From positions 1 to 64,000 of the forward strand of contig NZ_KB849726.1 in assembly GCF_000368865.1 (NCBI RefSeq): a stretch of DNA of 64,000 bases, given 5' to 3'. Source of the stretch: Acinetobacter bouvetii DSM 14964 = CIP 107468 (GTDB lineage: Bacteria; Pseudomonadota; Gammaproteobacteria; Pseudomonadales; Moraxellaceae). The notes beneath the pieces are model-generated. The model was not told where the DNA came from, ran no database searches, and saw only the letters and a program-made list of their open reading frames with translations. Positions 38,523 to 47,741 of this stretch are shown one piece after another. Both the position numbers and the translations under genes were made by a program. Position 1 is the stretch's first letter. Each line of letters begins with the position of its first letter.

Positions 38523-38700
38523 GTTATGAGAAAAAATGCTAAAGAATGAATAAAATAATCAATATTGATAAAAATAGAATGAAAAGCGCCGAAAGGCTTT
38601 ATATCAGTGAAATCCCTATATCCTTATCAATAAAACCGCTATGAAATATGTAAAAAACGCATTTTCTTGATAGATCAAATCTCGTTATGCTGTGCATCGT

Positions 38701-38706
38701 TATAAT
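38701..38706 (+). promoter_or_regulatory. Possible -10 box of the sulfite reductase operon
   Basis: A perfect TATAAT lies 21 bp upstream of the ATG at 38728. The matching -35 is poor. The leader would be very short. Confidence 0.4.
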
Positions 38707-38727
38707 AGAAATTACTAGCTGTACGCC

Positions 38728-40371
38728 ATGTATTTATATACTGATTTTGACCAGCAACTGGTTAATGAACGTGTTGCACAGTTCCGCGATCAAACGGAAC
38801 GTTATTTAGCAGGAAAATTGACGGAAGATGAATACCGTCCACTGCGCCTTCAAAATGGTTTATACGTTCAGCGCTATGCGCCGATGCTGCGTATTGCAGT
38901 GCCTTACGGTCTAATGAATTCGAAACAGTTGCGCAAAGTTGCATCGCTGGCAAAAGACTATGACCGCGGTTATGCGCACGTATCTACGCGTCAAAATATT
39001 CAGTTTAACTGGCCTGCACTGGAAAATGTGCCGGACATGCTGCAAGAGCTTGCATCGGTTCAAATGCATGCCATTCAAACGTCGGGCAACTGTATCCGCA
39101 ACACTACAACAGACCAATATGCAGGTGTCGTTGCTGGTGAGATTGCAGACCCGCGTCCGACATGTGAATTGATCCGTCAATGGTCGACATTCCACCCAGA
39201 ATTTGCTTTCCTGCCGCGTAAGTTCAAAATTGCAGTGTCTGCATTAGAAGAAATTGACCGTGCAGCAACCTCATTCCACGATATTGGAGTCTATATCGTG
39301 CGCAATGAAGCTGGCGAAATGGGCTATAAAATTAAAGTCGGCGGCGGCTTAGGCCGTACGCCAGTGATCGGCAGCTTTATCCGTGACTTCTTGCCGCGTG
39401 AAGATTTAATCGCTTATTTAGAAGCGGTGCTTCGCGTGTATAACTTGCATGGCCGCCGCGACAACAAATACAAAGCGCGCATCAAAATTTTAGTGAAAGC
39501 GTTAACGCCTGCGGTATTTGCAGAAAAAGTCGAAGCTGAATTTGCCCATACCATCAAAACCTTAAAAATTGATGCCGATACCTTAAAGAAAATGGATGAA
39601 AACTTCACGCCATTTGATTATCAAGGTTATGCAGATGAAGACTTTGCTGCGCAGTTTGCGGCTGAGCCGAAATTCAAGCAATGGTTCAACATCAACACCA
39701 ATGCGCATAAAGTTTCAGGCTACCGCATCGTTACGATTTCATTGAAACGCGCAGGCGTTGCGCCGGGCGACATGACGGTTGAAGAAATGAACCTGATTGC
39801 TGACCTTGCAGACAAATATACCTTTGGTGAATTGCGCACAACGCATGAACAAAACATTTCTTTGGTGGATGTGCCGCAAAAAGACTTGTTTGAGTTGTGG
39901 CAGATTCTTGAAAAGAACAACCTTGCCCGCGCGCATATCGGTTTCATTACCGACATTATCTGCTGCCCAGGCGGTGACTTCTGTTCATTGGCCAATGCGA
40001 AATCTATTCCAATTTCTGAAGCGATTTCACGCCGTTTTGATGATTTGGATACGGTGTACAACCTTGGCCACATTGACCTGAATATCTCAGGCTGCATGAA
40101 TGCCTGCGGCCATCACCATGTCGGCAACATCGGTATTTTAGGCGTCGATAAAAAAGGCGCTGAGTTCTACCAAATCACTTTGGGCGGCAATGCAGACCAT
40201 GATGCATCGATTGGTGACATCCTTGGGCCATCATTTGCGGCTGAAGTGGTTCCAGACATCATCGAAGAAATCCTGAATACGTATTTAGATTTGCGTACAG
40301 AAGGCGAAGAGTTCATTGAAACTTACCGCCGTGTCGGCATTCAGCCATTTAAGGAGCGCGCATATGCTTAA
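38728..40371 (+). CDS. cysI: Nitrite/sulfite reductase hemoprotein (CysI-like)
   Basis: 547 residues in two sulfite-reductase repeats. The siroheme/4Fe-4S ligands are C413-x5-C419 (CPGGDFC) and C456-x3-C460 (GCMNAC). It likely reduces sulfite to sulfide in assimilation. No CysJ flavoprotein is adjacent, so electrons probably come from another reductase or ferredoxin. It overlaps the following DUF934 gene by 8 bp, as in other Pseudomonadales where this pair is conserved. Confidence 0.92.
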   Translation: MYLYTDFDQQLVNERVAQFRDQTERYLAGKLTEDEYRPLRLQNGLYVQRYAPMLRIAVPYGLMNSKQLRKVASLAKDYDRGYAHVSTRQNIQFNWPALENVPDMLQELASVQMHAIQTSGNCIRNTTTDQYAGVVAGEIADPRPTCELIRQWSTFHPEFAFLPRKFKIAVSALEEIDRAATSFHDIGVYIVRNEAGEMGYKIKVGGGLGRTPVIGSFIRDFLPREDLIAYLEAVLRVYNLHGRRDNKYKARIKILVKALTPAVFAEKVEAEFAHTIKTLKIDADTLKKMDENFTPFDYQGYADEDFAAQFAAEPKFKQWFNINTNAHKVSGYRIVTISLKRAGVAPGDMTVEEMNLIADLADKYTFGELRTTHEQNISLVDVPQKDLFELWQILEKNNLARAHIGFITDIICCPGGDFCSLANAKSIPISEAISRRFDDLDTVYNLGHIDLNISGCMNACGHHHVGNIGILGVDKKGAEFYQITLGGNADHDASIGDILGPSFAAEVVPDIIEEILNTYLDLRTEGEEFIETYRRVGIQPFKERAYA

Positions 40372-40849
40372 TACAGCACTTCAAGTCCTCTCTAAAGACG
40401 GCTCTGTTGCAGACAATACTTATCAAGTGATTGGTGAAGATGGCGCGCTGCCGCAAGGCGATGTGGTTTTGACGGTAGCGCAATTGGATCAGCTGCAGAA
40501 TATAACGGGTAAAAAAGGCTTATTCATTACTGTGGATGCATCTCCAGAAGTGAATACATTCCCGCTTGATCAATTAGATACCATCTTTATTGATTTTGCT
40601 GGTTTTAATGATGGCCGAGGCTATTCATTTGCTGCACTTTTACGCCGTCAAGGCTATCAAGGTGAGTTGCGCGCAACTGGCGATGTATTCAAAGATGTAT
40701 TGAACTATATGAAACGTTCAGGCTTTGATTCTTTTGTTGTAAAAGAAGGCAAAGACATTCAGGAAGCTGCTGCAGGTTTAGGTGATTTTACCAATCCTTA
40801 CCAAGCGTCGACTGCTGTGCCGCAAGCGCATTATCAAACAGGGGCTTAA
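40364..40849 (+). CDS. DUF934 protein coupled to sulfite reductase
   Basis: 161 residues, DUF934 family, with the conserved PLDQLDTIFIDFAGFNDGRGYSFAALLRRQ region (read in parts). The ATG at 40364 lies inside the end of cysI and has AAGGAG upstream, so translation is coupled. The family travels with cysI and is thought to assist sulfite reduction. The mechanism is not established. Confidence 0.9.
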   Translation: MLNTALQVLSKDGSVADNTYQVIGEDGALPQGDVVLTVAQLDQLQNITGKKGLFITVDASPEVNTFPLDQLDTIFIDFAGFNDGRGYSFAALLRRQGYQGELRATGDVFKDVLNYMKRSGFDSFVVKEGKDIQEAAAGLGDFTNPYQASTAVPQAHYQTGA

Positions 40850-40864
40850 TCATTTAAGCAACTG

Positions 40865-40894
40865 AAAAAGCTGGACTTAGGTCCAGCTTTTTTT
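40865..40894 (+). terminator. cysI-DUF934 terminator
   Basis: AAAGCTGGAC pairs with GTCCAGCTTT around a short loop, followed by a T run, 16 bp after the stop. Confidence 0.93.
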
Positions 40895-40925
40895 ATATGC
40901 TAATTCTGTAATAATGGAGATGTAT

Positions 40926-42170
40926 ATGATTCGTAGTATAAAAGAATTAACTTTAGAAAACTTGTGTTTAGATAATCTCTCAAATGAATTAAGCCATCTT
41001 ACTGAAATCGAGCTGTTATCCTTAATTTCTGATTATAAAAGTGATAAAACAGTAAAAGAAATTCTCCAGCTTTATTCAATAAATACTATCCCATCCAAAT
41101 TCAAAAAGCTTTTACCGTTAATTTATGCTGACTTTTGTAGTCATTGTGGTGGAAAAGTTGTTTTTGAACTTCAAAGTAAAACTTATAGTTATGGTTTATT
41201 AGAGGAACAAACAGCTCAATGTGTTCAATGTAGTCACAAGCCTAATGGTTATTCTTGCCAATGTGATGCTTGTGTAAGAGCTGAAAATGAAAAAAGAATT
41301 CTAGCAGAGGCTCAAAAGAAAAGAGTTTTGTTATCTAAAAGAGAGGCTATTACAAAAGAGTATAATCCCGACAGATATAAAAAAATCGAAGAAAGTGAAT
41401 TAGGAGCAACAGAAAAAATCTTTCTTAGCGTTATTGTTCGGAATTGTTTATCTGAAGATGGAAAATATATTGCGCCAATTAAAAACAGTTTGCTGCCTTT
41501 AACTCCAAGTAATGAATTAACAACAAAACTGATTAGGCATTTAACTTCAAGAAGTATTCTTATTCCATCAATTGATTCAGAAGTGGATACTTTTGTATTT
41601 GATGAGGATCAGATTCCAAACAGTTATTATACTTATGAGGTGAAATATCGCTTAAATATCGATCATGATGATAAATATAGTTTTCTTATTGAAAGATTAT
41701 TGCATCCAGAAATCGAAATTTGTGAATCTATAGAAGAGCTATTAAAAATTTGGCAAGATTTAGCTTTATATGAGGTACTAAGCTATTTTACTTATCAGAT
41801 GAATGATGTTGGATATAGTCCAGTAATAGGGGAGATTACTACGGCAACTTTTAATAAATTACTGGAAGTTTTTTCCGTTGGGCAAATTTATAATATTATT
41901 TTTAGAGCGGTGGCAAATAGTACACGAGCTTACCAATCGGGTGATTATACGAAAAAACATGCCATGAATATGGTAGTTGCCTCATGTCGAAATCAAGGTG
42001 AGAAAGCTGTTGCGGAAGAATGGGATCTGAAACCTTACAATCGAATAAAACAGTTACCTGAAAGTGAGTTGTCTCGTTTGATATTTACAGGAATCTTAAA
42101 GAAATCTAATCAAGGTTTTTATAGTGCTCCTACTTTAAGTAATTTAGAAAGTATGTTGGAAGTCGAATAG
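40926..42170 (+). CDS. AT-rich singleton with zinc-ribbon cysteines, unknown
   Basis: About 414 residues with no signal peptide or membrane segment. Residues about 65-120 hold cysteine pairs: FCSHCGGK, then QCVQCSHKP, then SCQCDACVRAE, a likely double zinc-ribbon. A charged helical stretch (AENEKRILAEAQKKRVLLSKREA) and a large helical C-terminal half follow. The ATG at 40926 follows TGGAG. The codons are markedly AT-rich compared with both neighbours, which suggests transfer. I do not recognise the family; nucleic-acid binding is possible from the zinc-ribbon. Confidence 0.8.
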   Translation: MIRSIKELTLENLCLDNLSNELSHLTEIELLSLISDYKSDKTVKEILQLYSINTIPSKFKKLLPLIYADFCSHCGGKVVFELQSKTYSYGLLEEQTAQCVQCSHKPNGYSCQCDACVRAENEKRILAEAQKKRVLLSKREAITKEYNPDRYKKIEESELGATEKIFLSVIVRNCLSEDGKYIAPIKNSLLPLTPSNELTTKLIRHLTSRSILIPSIDSEVDTFVFDEDQIPNSYYTYEVKYRLNIDHDDKYSFLIERLLHPEIEICESIEELLKIWQDLALYEVLSYFTYQMNDVGYSPVIGEITTATFNKLLEVFSVGQIYNIIFRAVANSTRAYQSGDYTKKHAMNMVVASCRNQGEKAVAEEWDLKPYNRIKQLPESELSRLIFTGILKKSNQGFYSAPTLSNLESMLEVE

Positions 42171-42285
42171 TGTAATTATTAATAGTTCAGCGTTCTATTT
42201 TTGAAATGTTGTATTGATCTAAATTGGCTATCGATACATGAATGAACTTTGCATAATAAAACCATCGATCATATAGGTGAATATT

Positions 42286-43142
42286 ATGCACATGCCAACA
42301 GGTCATTTATCCCTTCTCAAAAACTGGAATGCAACACTTCCACATACTGCACCCATGCCTGTGCTGTTTTTAGGGCATGGTTCACCCATGAATGCGATTC
42401 AAGACAATGAATTTACCCGTGAATGGAATAGAATCGGAGCAAATTTAGAGACAGCTCCAACGGCAATCTTATGTATTTCGGCACATTGGCTGACACAAGG
42501 CGGTACTGCGGTTACTGCAATGCAAATGCCTCGGACCATTCATGATTTTGGTGGCTTTCCACAAGCGTTGTTTGATATGCAATATCCAGCCGCGGGCAAT
42601 CAAGCTTTGGTGGATGAAACGGTAGATGCAATTAAAAGCATTGATATTCATCACGACCATGAGTGGGGCTTAGATCATGGGACTTGGGCGGTGCTGTGTC
42701 ATGTTTTTCCAGAAGCGAATATTCCTGTCGTGCAGTTGAGCATCGATTATAGTCAAGGTGCGCAATATCATTATGATCTCGCGAAACAGCTTGCAGGCTT
42801 GCGCCGAAAAGGTGTGCTGATTGTGGCCAGTGGAAATTTGGTTCATAACTTGGGCCGTGTGTGGCATTTGATAAAATAAACCGTGAATATGGTTTTGATT
42901 GGGCACTAGACGCTGACCAAAAAATGCAGAACTTTTTGTTAGATCGTAATCATCAAGCACTGATTGATTGGGACAAGCAAGGCTCGGCTTTCCAATTGTC
43001 GATCCCGACACCTGATCATTACTATCCAATGCTGTATGCACTGGCATTGCAAGAAGAACAGGATGAACTCAGTATTTTTAATGCGAAAGCTGTAGGTGGA
43101 TCACTGACCATGACTTCATTTCGGTTAGATCAAACAGCTTAA
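42286..43142 (+). pseudogene. ygiD: Frameshifted LigB-type dioxygenase (YgiD / DOPA dioxygenase family)
   Basis: The first frame (42286-42879) has the zinc residues in LGHGSPMNAI and CISAHW, and GNLVHNLGRV. It then shifts and stops as WHLIK. The second frame (from 42861) continues the family sequence AFDKINREYGFDWALD and contains TPDHYYPMLYALAL with the late conserved His. The break is at a GTGTGTGG run (42857-42864), two extra bases compared with the expected reading. As read, the protein loses its C-terminal 90 residues and is likely inactive, unless this is a sequencing error. Confidence 0.88.
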
Positions 43143-43178
43143 ATCACATTTTCAAGGCATTAAAAAAGAAAAGACATT

Positions 43179-43212
43179 AAAAAAAGTGACCTAAAATCAG
43201 GTCGCTTTTTTT
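43179..43212. terminator. Terminator after the ygiD-like gene
   Basis: GTGACCT pairs with AGGTCGC (one wobble), with A and T runs on both sides. It lies between the dioxygenase and the convergent VOC gene. Confidence 0.85.
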
Positions 43213-43245
43213 ATTTTGAAAACAAGATTGATTGTATATGAGCGA

Positions 43246-43701
43246 CTAGTTTTCGAGTTGGCAATTCACCATCCATTTAATGCCGAATTGATCGGTAAAT
43301 GCGCCGTACAGTGCGCCCCAAAAGGTTTTATCTAGCGGAATTTCTATCGAACCGCCTTTTGACAGTGCATCAAACAGCTGCTTCGCTTTATCCTGTTCAC
43401 TGCTGTCTAAATTGATCGAAATATAGTGATTGGTGCCCACAGTAAAGGGCTGGTTGGTTTGAGCGCAGAATTGATCATTGACGTCTGATGCCATCAGCAC
43501 GGTACATTCATTAATCGGCAGCGAGACATGCATAATCTTCTGCTGATCATCATCAGAGAGGGATACGCCTTCTTGGGCGGGCATGTCGCCATAATGCATC
43601 AGCGCGGAAAACTCTCCTCCAAACACGGATTTATAAAAGTTAAAGGCGGCTTCAGTATCGCCTTTAAAGTTCAGATAGTGATTCAGCTGCATAGTGAACA
43701 T
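43246..43701 (-). CDS. VOC superfamily protein (PhnB/glyoxalase-like)
   Basis: 151 residues with the PhnB-type pattern LNHYLNFKGDTEAAFNFYKSVFGGEFS, then MHYGDMP and a C-terminal WGALYGAFTDQFGIKWMVN. The VOC fold binds metal in many members, but PhnB-like proteins have no clear catalytic role. The ATG at 43692 (MQLNHY) is an alternative start. Monocistronic. Confidence 0.9.
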   Translation of the reverse strand: MFTMQLNHYLNFKGDTEAAFNFYKSVFGGEFSALMHYGDMPAQEGVSLSDDDQQKIMHVSLPINECTVLMASDVNDQFCAQTNQPFTVGTNHYISINLDSSEQDKAKQLFDALSKGGSIEIPLDKTFWGALYGAFTDQFGIKWMVNCQLEN

Positions 43702-43782
43702 CCATTTTTGTTATTGTTTCCCTTCAATTCTAGGACGATTTTCTGAACTTTAAATGATGAATCTATTAAAAAATGTAAGCAT

Positions 43783-43809
43783 AAAAAATCCCTCTTACAG
43801 AGGGATTTT
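43783..43809 (-). terminator. Probable terminator of the minus-strand thiolase
   Basis: AAAATCCCTC pairs perfectly with GAGGGATTTT around a 5-base loop. On the minus strand it ends in six T. It lies about 100 bp past the thiolase stop, beyond the palindromic element. Confidence 0.75.
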
Positions 43810-43814
43810 CAGTC

Positions 43815-43855
43815 CCCCTCCTTTATTTTTATTAAAGGAGGGGTTAGGGGAGGAT
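43815..43855. repeat. Palindromic intergenic element
   Basis: A perfect 11-bp inverted repeat, CCCCTCCTTTA with TAAAGGAGGGG (43815-43825 / 43833-43843), is followed by a second G-rich half (TTAGGGGAGGATT) that partly repeats it. The pattern is like the short dispersed palindromes of many Acinetobacter intergenic regions. Copy number elsewhere cannot be tested here. Confidence 0.5.
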
Positions 43856-43905
43856 TAAAGAATAATCCCTCTAAATCGCCCTTTACTCAGGAAGGCTAAA
43901 AAGCA

Positions 43906-45081
43906 TTAAAGCACTTCAATCGCAACTGCAGTCGCTTCACCGCCGCCGATGCATAGCGCAGCAATGCCTTTTTTGCCGCCAGTGCGCTTAAGCGCATGAA
44001 TCAGCGTCAAGATAATGCGTGAACCTGTCGAACCTACTGGGTGGCCCAATGCGCAAGCGCCGCCATTGATGTTGACTTTTTCGGCATCCAGTTTGAACTC
44101 ATCCATTGGGCACATGGTAACCATGGCAAAGGCTTCGTTAATTTCCCAAAGATCGACATCTTGTGCATTCCAGCCAGTTTGATTTAACACTTTTTGAATC
44201 GCGCCAACCGGTGCAATGGTAAATTCAGAAGGGTGCTGCGAGTTAGATGCATAAGCCACGATTTTAGCCAACGGCGCTAAACCTTTGGCGGCTGCATGCT
44301 CAGCAGAGGTTAACACCAAAGCCGAAGCGCCGTCTGAAATTGAGCTGGCGTTGGCTGCCGTAATGGTGCCGTCTTTGGCAAAAGCAGGGCGCAGAGTCGG
44401 AATTTTGTCGATGTTGGCATTGAACGGCTGTTCATCTTTATCGACAACGACATCGCCTTTGCGCGAAGAAACGGTTACAGGCACGATTTCATCGGCGAAA
44501 TAGCCTTCTGTAATCGCGGTTTGCGCGCGTTTTAAAGAGCGGATGGCAAAATCATCCATTTGTTCGCGGGTGTAGCCCTTGGTATTTGCCATATCTTGCG
44601 CAAAAGAACCCATTAAACGGCCTGTTTCAGCATCTTCAAGACCATCTAGGAACATATGATCTTTGATTTCGCCATGGCCCATGCGGTAGCCTGAGCGCGC
44701 TTTAGTCAGTACATAAGGCGCATTGGTCATAGATTCCATGCCGCCGGCAACAGCAATAGAGGCGGAACCTGCTTTGATCATATCGGCTGCCTGCATGACG
44801 GCTTTCATGCCTGAACCGCACAGCTTATTAATAGTGACTGCGCCTGTAGAATCTGGTAGGCCAGCCAGACGCATTGCCTGACGCGCTGGGCCCTGTTTTA
44901 AGCCGGCAGGAAGGACACAGCCCATAATGACTTCTTCAACATCGTTCGGCTGCAAGCCTGCACGAGAAACAGCTTCTTTAATTGCCGCAGCGCCTAATTG
45001 AGGCGCTGTTAAACCAGAAAGGCTGCCTTGAAAACCGCCCATAGCCGTACGTGCGCCATTTACAATTACGATGTCCGTCAT
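43906..45081 (-). CDS. Acetyl-CoA acetyltransferase (AtoB/PhaA type)
   Basis: A 391-residue biosynthetic-type thiolase. The nucleophile Cys is in NKLCGSGMKAVMQA, EINEAFAMVTM and the catalytic His in GGACALGHPVGSTGSR follow, and the second Cys is in CIGGGEATA. It condenses or cleaves acetoacetyl-CoA. It is clearly distinct from the beta-oxidation thiolase at 30141. It is monocistronic; no pha or ato partners are adjacent. Confidence 0.92.
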   Translation of the reverse strand: MTDIVIVNGARTAMGGFQGSLSGLTAPQLGAAAIKEAVSRAGLQPNDVEEVIMGCVLPAGLKQGPARQAMRLAGLPDSTGAVTINKLCGSGMKAVMQAADMIKAGSASIAVAGGMESMTNAPYVLTKARSGYRMGHGEIKDHMFLDGLEDAETGRLMGSFAQDMANTKGYTREQMDDFAIRSLKRAQTAITEGYFADEIVPVTVSSRKGDVVVDKDEQPFNANIDKIPTLRPAFAKDGTITAANASSISDGASALVLTSAEHAAAKGLAPLAKIVAYASNSQHPSEFTIAPVGAIQKVLNQTGWNAQDVDLWEINEAFAMVTMCPMDEFKLDAEKVNINGGACALGHPVGSTGSRIILTLIHALKRTGGKKGIAALCIGGGEATAVAIEVL

Positions 45082-45190
45082 TGTTATTTCTCCTAAATTT
45101 TTTAATTAAAAAATATCCTAACCCGAGCAGTATATTGAAAAATCTCACAGAATAAAGCGCAATTGGTGTGCAGAATGAAACCCATGAGTT

Positions 45191-45712
45191 CTAGCAAGCA
45201 CTGATATTTTCAATTCGTGTATGTCCCATTTTACTGAGATTTAATTTTTGATGAGGCAGCCCCATCAATGAGCAGTAATAAAAGCCGCCATTTGAACCAA
45301 TCGGCAAACCGGATAGGGCTTGAAAGGTAAGGCTGGGGATGCTGAGTGTTCCTTTCCAGTCCAGAGAGCCATATTTCAGATCGAGCACTTCGGTTTGTAA
45401 AACCTTTTCCGCGCTGTCTACGAGCCGGTTCTTATTGATATCGATAAATACAATGAAGCCGCTGTTCCAGTTTGTAGGTTCGCATTGCGTCAATGTTTTG
45501 CTTGGACAAATCACAATATTGGCGCGATGCACAAGCGCTAAATTTTTTGCAGACCTGTTTGCTAAGGCTAGTTTGGAAAGAGTTGACTTAACTTCTTGTT
45601 CGGCCATGAGCTGTTGAAAATGCGGTAAAGCGATTGCGGTGATGATGGCTAAAACAGCAATTGAAATTATGAGCTCAAATAATGTAAAGCCATTTTTTAT
45701 TAGAGAAAACAT
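45191..45712 (-). CDS. fimT: FimT/GspH-like minor pseudopilin
   Basis: 173 residues. The prepilin leader is MFSLIKNG with cleavage before FTLFELIISIAVLAIITAIALP (Glu at mature position 5). The GspH-type domain ends with SKMGHTRIENIS. In known FimT proteins a C-terminal GRxR motif binds DNA in transformation; here it reads GHTR, a near match. It is an orphan, not with other pil genes. Assignment as FimT rather than another pseudopilin is inference. Confidence 0.82.
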   Translation of the reverse strand: MFSLIKNGFTLFELIISIAVLAIITAIALPHFQQLMAEQEVKSTLSKLALANRSAKNLALVHRANIVICPSKTLTQCEPTNWNSGFIVFIDINKNRLVDSAEKVLQTEVLDLKYGSLDWKGTLSIPSLTFQALSGLPIGSNGGFYYCSLMGLPHQKLNLSKMGHTRIENISAC

Positions 45713-46093
45713 GAAATTAGACCTGTTGTTATATATTGTTTTTATAAAAATCGTGGTATTAGTAAAGGGTTTTGATGCTTGCTTATACAGAGCAGTTAAT
45801 TTTATTACTCAAGAATTGATAAAACTGCTAAAATAAAGGCAAGTGACAATAGGCGATTCACAAGAATAAATTGAGTAAAAAATTACCGAATTACAACGGA
45901 AATTGTAAGTAATTTTGTCAATAATTTACTTGATTAGATTAATCAAGCACTTGGAAAAAGAATAAAGTGTTTGTATGATTCAACGTGAATAGCTTAAAAA
46001 TAAAACTGGGGTATTAGAAAGCCTATCTCAGGATAGCCAAATTTATTTAGGCTTAAGCTTGAACAACAATTTTTATCTCTGGAGGATAAATCC
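45713..46093. other. Divergent region fimT / ompA
   Basis: About 380 bp, AT-rich. It holds the ompA promoter and its leader of about 150 bases, and the fimT promoter on the other side. A small hairpin (CTATC-TCAG-GATAG near 46022-46036) lies in the ompA leader. No gene is seen. Confidence 0.6.
45915..45943 (+). promoter_or_regulatory. Possible ompA promoter
   Basis: TTGTCA, a 17-base spacer, then ATTAAT, at a distance that would give a leader of about 145 bases. The match to consensus is only fair. Confidence 0.3.
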
Positions 46094-47134
46094 ATGAAAA
46101 TGAGTCGTATTGCATTAGCAATGCTCGTAGCTGCTCCTTTAGCAGCTGCAAACGCAGGCGTAACTGTTACTCCATTAATGCTTGGTTACACTTTCCAAGA
46201 TTCTGAGCACAACAACAGCCGTGGCAACTTGACTAATGGCGGCCAAGAGCTTCAAGACGACTTGTTCGTTGGCGCTGCGCTTGGTGTTGAACTAACTCCA
46301 TGGTTAGGCTTTGAAGCTGAATACAACCAAGTAAAAGGTGATTCAGATAAAAACCAAGGCGAATACAAACAAACTCAAATCAATGGTAACTTCTATGCTA
46401 CTTCTGATTTGATCACTAAAAACTACGACAGCAAAATCAAGCCATACGTATTATTAGGTGCTGGTCACTACAAATACGAACTTGATTCAGCTGCTGGCCG
46501 TGATACTCGCGGTTTAGAGGAAGAAGGTACTTTGGGTAATGCTGGCCTAGGTGCTTTCTGGCGCTTAAACGATGCTTTGTCTCTACGTACTGAAGCTCGC
46601 GCGACTTACAACATCGACGAAGATTTCTGGAACTACACTGCTTTGGCAGGTCTTAACGTAGTTCTTGGCGGTCACTTGAAACCAGCTGCTCCAGTGGTAG
46701 AAGTTGCTCCTGTAGCTCCAGCTCCTGTAGCTCCAGCTCCACAAGAGTTGACTGAAGATCTGAACATGGAACTTCGTGTGTTCTTTGATACAAACAAATC
46801 AAACATCAAAGATCAATACAAGCCAGAAATCGCTAAAGTTGCTGAGAAGTTAGTTGAATATCCAAACGCTACTGCTCGCATCGAAGGCCACACAGATAAC
46901 ACTGGTCCACGCGCATTGAACGAACGTTTGTCATTGGCTCGTGCTAACTCTGTTAAATCTGCACTTGTAAATGACTACAACGTTGATGCATCTCGTTTGA
47001 CTACTCAAGGTTTCGCTTGGGATCAACCGATTGCTGACAACAACACTAAAGAAGGCCGTGCTATGAACCGTCGTGTATTCGCGACTATCTCTGGCAGCCG
47101 TACAGTTGTTGTAGAAGGTCAACAAGCTCAATAA
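46094..47134 (+). CDS. ompA: Major outer membrane protein OmpA
   Basis: 346 residues. A signal peptide ends in ANA-GVTVTP, and an eight-strand N-terminal barrel of about 195 residues follows. A Pro/Ala/Val-rich linker ([13 protein letters not shown]) precedes a C-terminal OmpA peptidoglycan-binding domain with [30 protein letters not shown] and NRRVFA. A strong GGAGG stands before the ATG. It is a structural and adhesion protein of Acinetobacter. Biased codon use and a strong terminator fit high expression. Confidence 0.96.
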   Translation: MKMSRIALAMLVAAPLAAANAGVTVTPLMLGYTFQDSEHNNSRGNLTNGGQELQDDLFVGAALGVELTPWLGFEAEYNQVKGDSDKNQGEYKQTQINGNFYATSDLITKNYDSKIKPYVLLGAGHYKYELDSAAGRDTRGLEEEGTLGNAGLGAFWRLNDALSLRTEARATYNIDEDFWNYTALAGLNVVLGGHLKPAAPVVEVAPVAPAPVAPAPQELTEDLNMELRVFFDTNKSNIKDQYKPEIAKVAEKLVEYPNATARIEGHTDNTGPRALNERLSLARANSVKSALVNDYNVDASRLTTQGFAWDQPIADNNTKEGRAMNRRVFATISGSRTVVVEGQQAQ

Positions 47135-47153
47135 TTTATTATTGAACTGATCT

Positions 47154-47180
47154 AAAAAGCAGCCGTAAGGCTGCTTTTTT
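47154..47180 (+). terminator. ompA terminator
   Basis: AAAAGCAGCC pairs with GGCTGCTTTT across a short loop, with a T run, 20 bp after the stop. Confidence 0.92.
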
Positions 47181-47683
47181 ATTGCTTATTATTTTTAGAA
47201 TGATTTTAGCCGTTGTCATTGAACAGGCAGGTTGAGTGTAAGCTTAGCGCTGGCTAAATCCTTATAGAACTTGGCCGCCAACGATAAGCTTTTTGCCGTG
47301 CAGATGATTTTTCAGCATGGCTTCATCAATATGGCGTTTAAACAGCGAAAAAAAGCGGCAACCAGATGCAGATGACGGCCTTCAGCATTGGCTTCTCGGC
47401 AAATACAGCATGCAGAAGAAGGCGTTGTGATTATGCTTCATGGCATTTTTTGACTCAGCTGGCAATCATGCATGGATTAACGCAATAGATGAACGCGCGA
47501 TTTGTGATTTGATCGTTTTTGATGCTGTGCCAGCGGCGGTATTAAAACTGTAGTGAAGTGTCAAAAAGCAATCTATTGGCTGGCCATTGTTATCGATGAT
47601 CAAGGTTTTTGTTGGTACTGTAGCTGAATAAATCAGTCAGCAGGTTATGCTCTTACAGAGTGCAGATCGATTATGCTGTACAT
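47181..47683. other. Decayed intergenic region
   Basis: About 500 bp without an intact gene. On the minus strand near 47265-47345 a frame reads HIDEAMLKNHLHGKKLIVGGQVL-stop, like a protein tail. On the plus strand 47440-47553 reads MAFFDSAGNHAWINAIDERAI and ends VLKL-stop. Both look like gene scraps, but I cannot name the parents. Confidence 0.4.
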
Positions 47684-47712
47684 AAAAAAACAGTCCGAAG
47701 ACTGTTTTTTTA
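47684..47712 (-). terminator. lysP terminator
   Basis: AAACAGTC with GACTGTTT around CGAA, A and T runs on both sides, 30 bp downstream of the minus-strand permease stop. Confidence 0.92.
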
Positions 47713-47741
47713 TAAGCGCTGAGCGTAATCCGGGAATGGAA

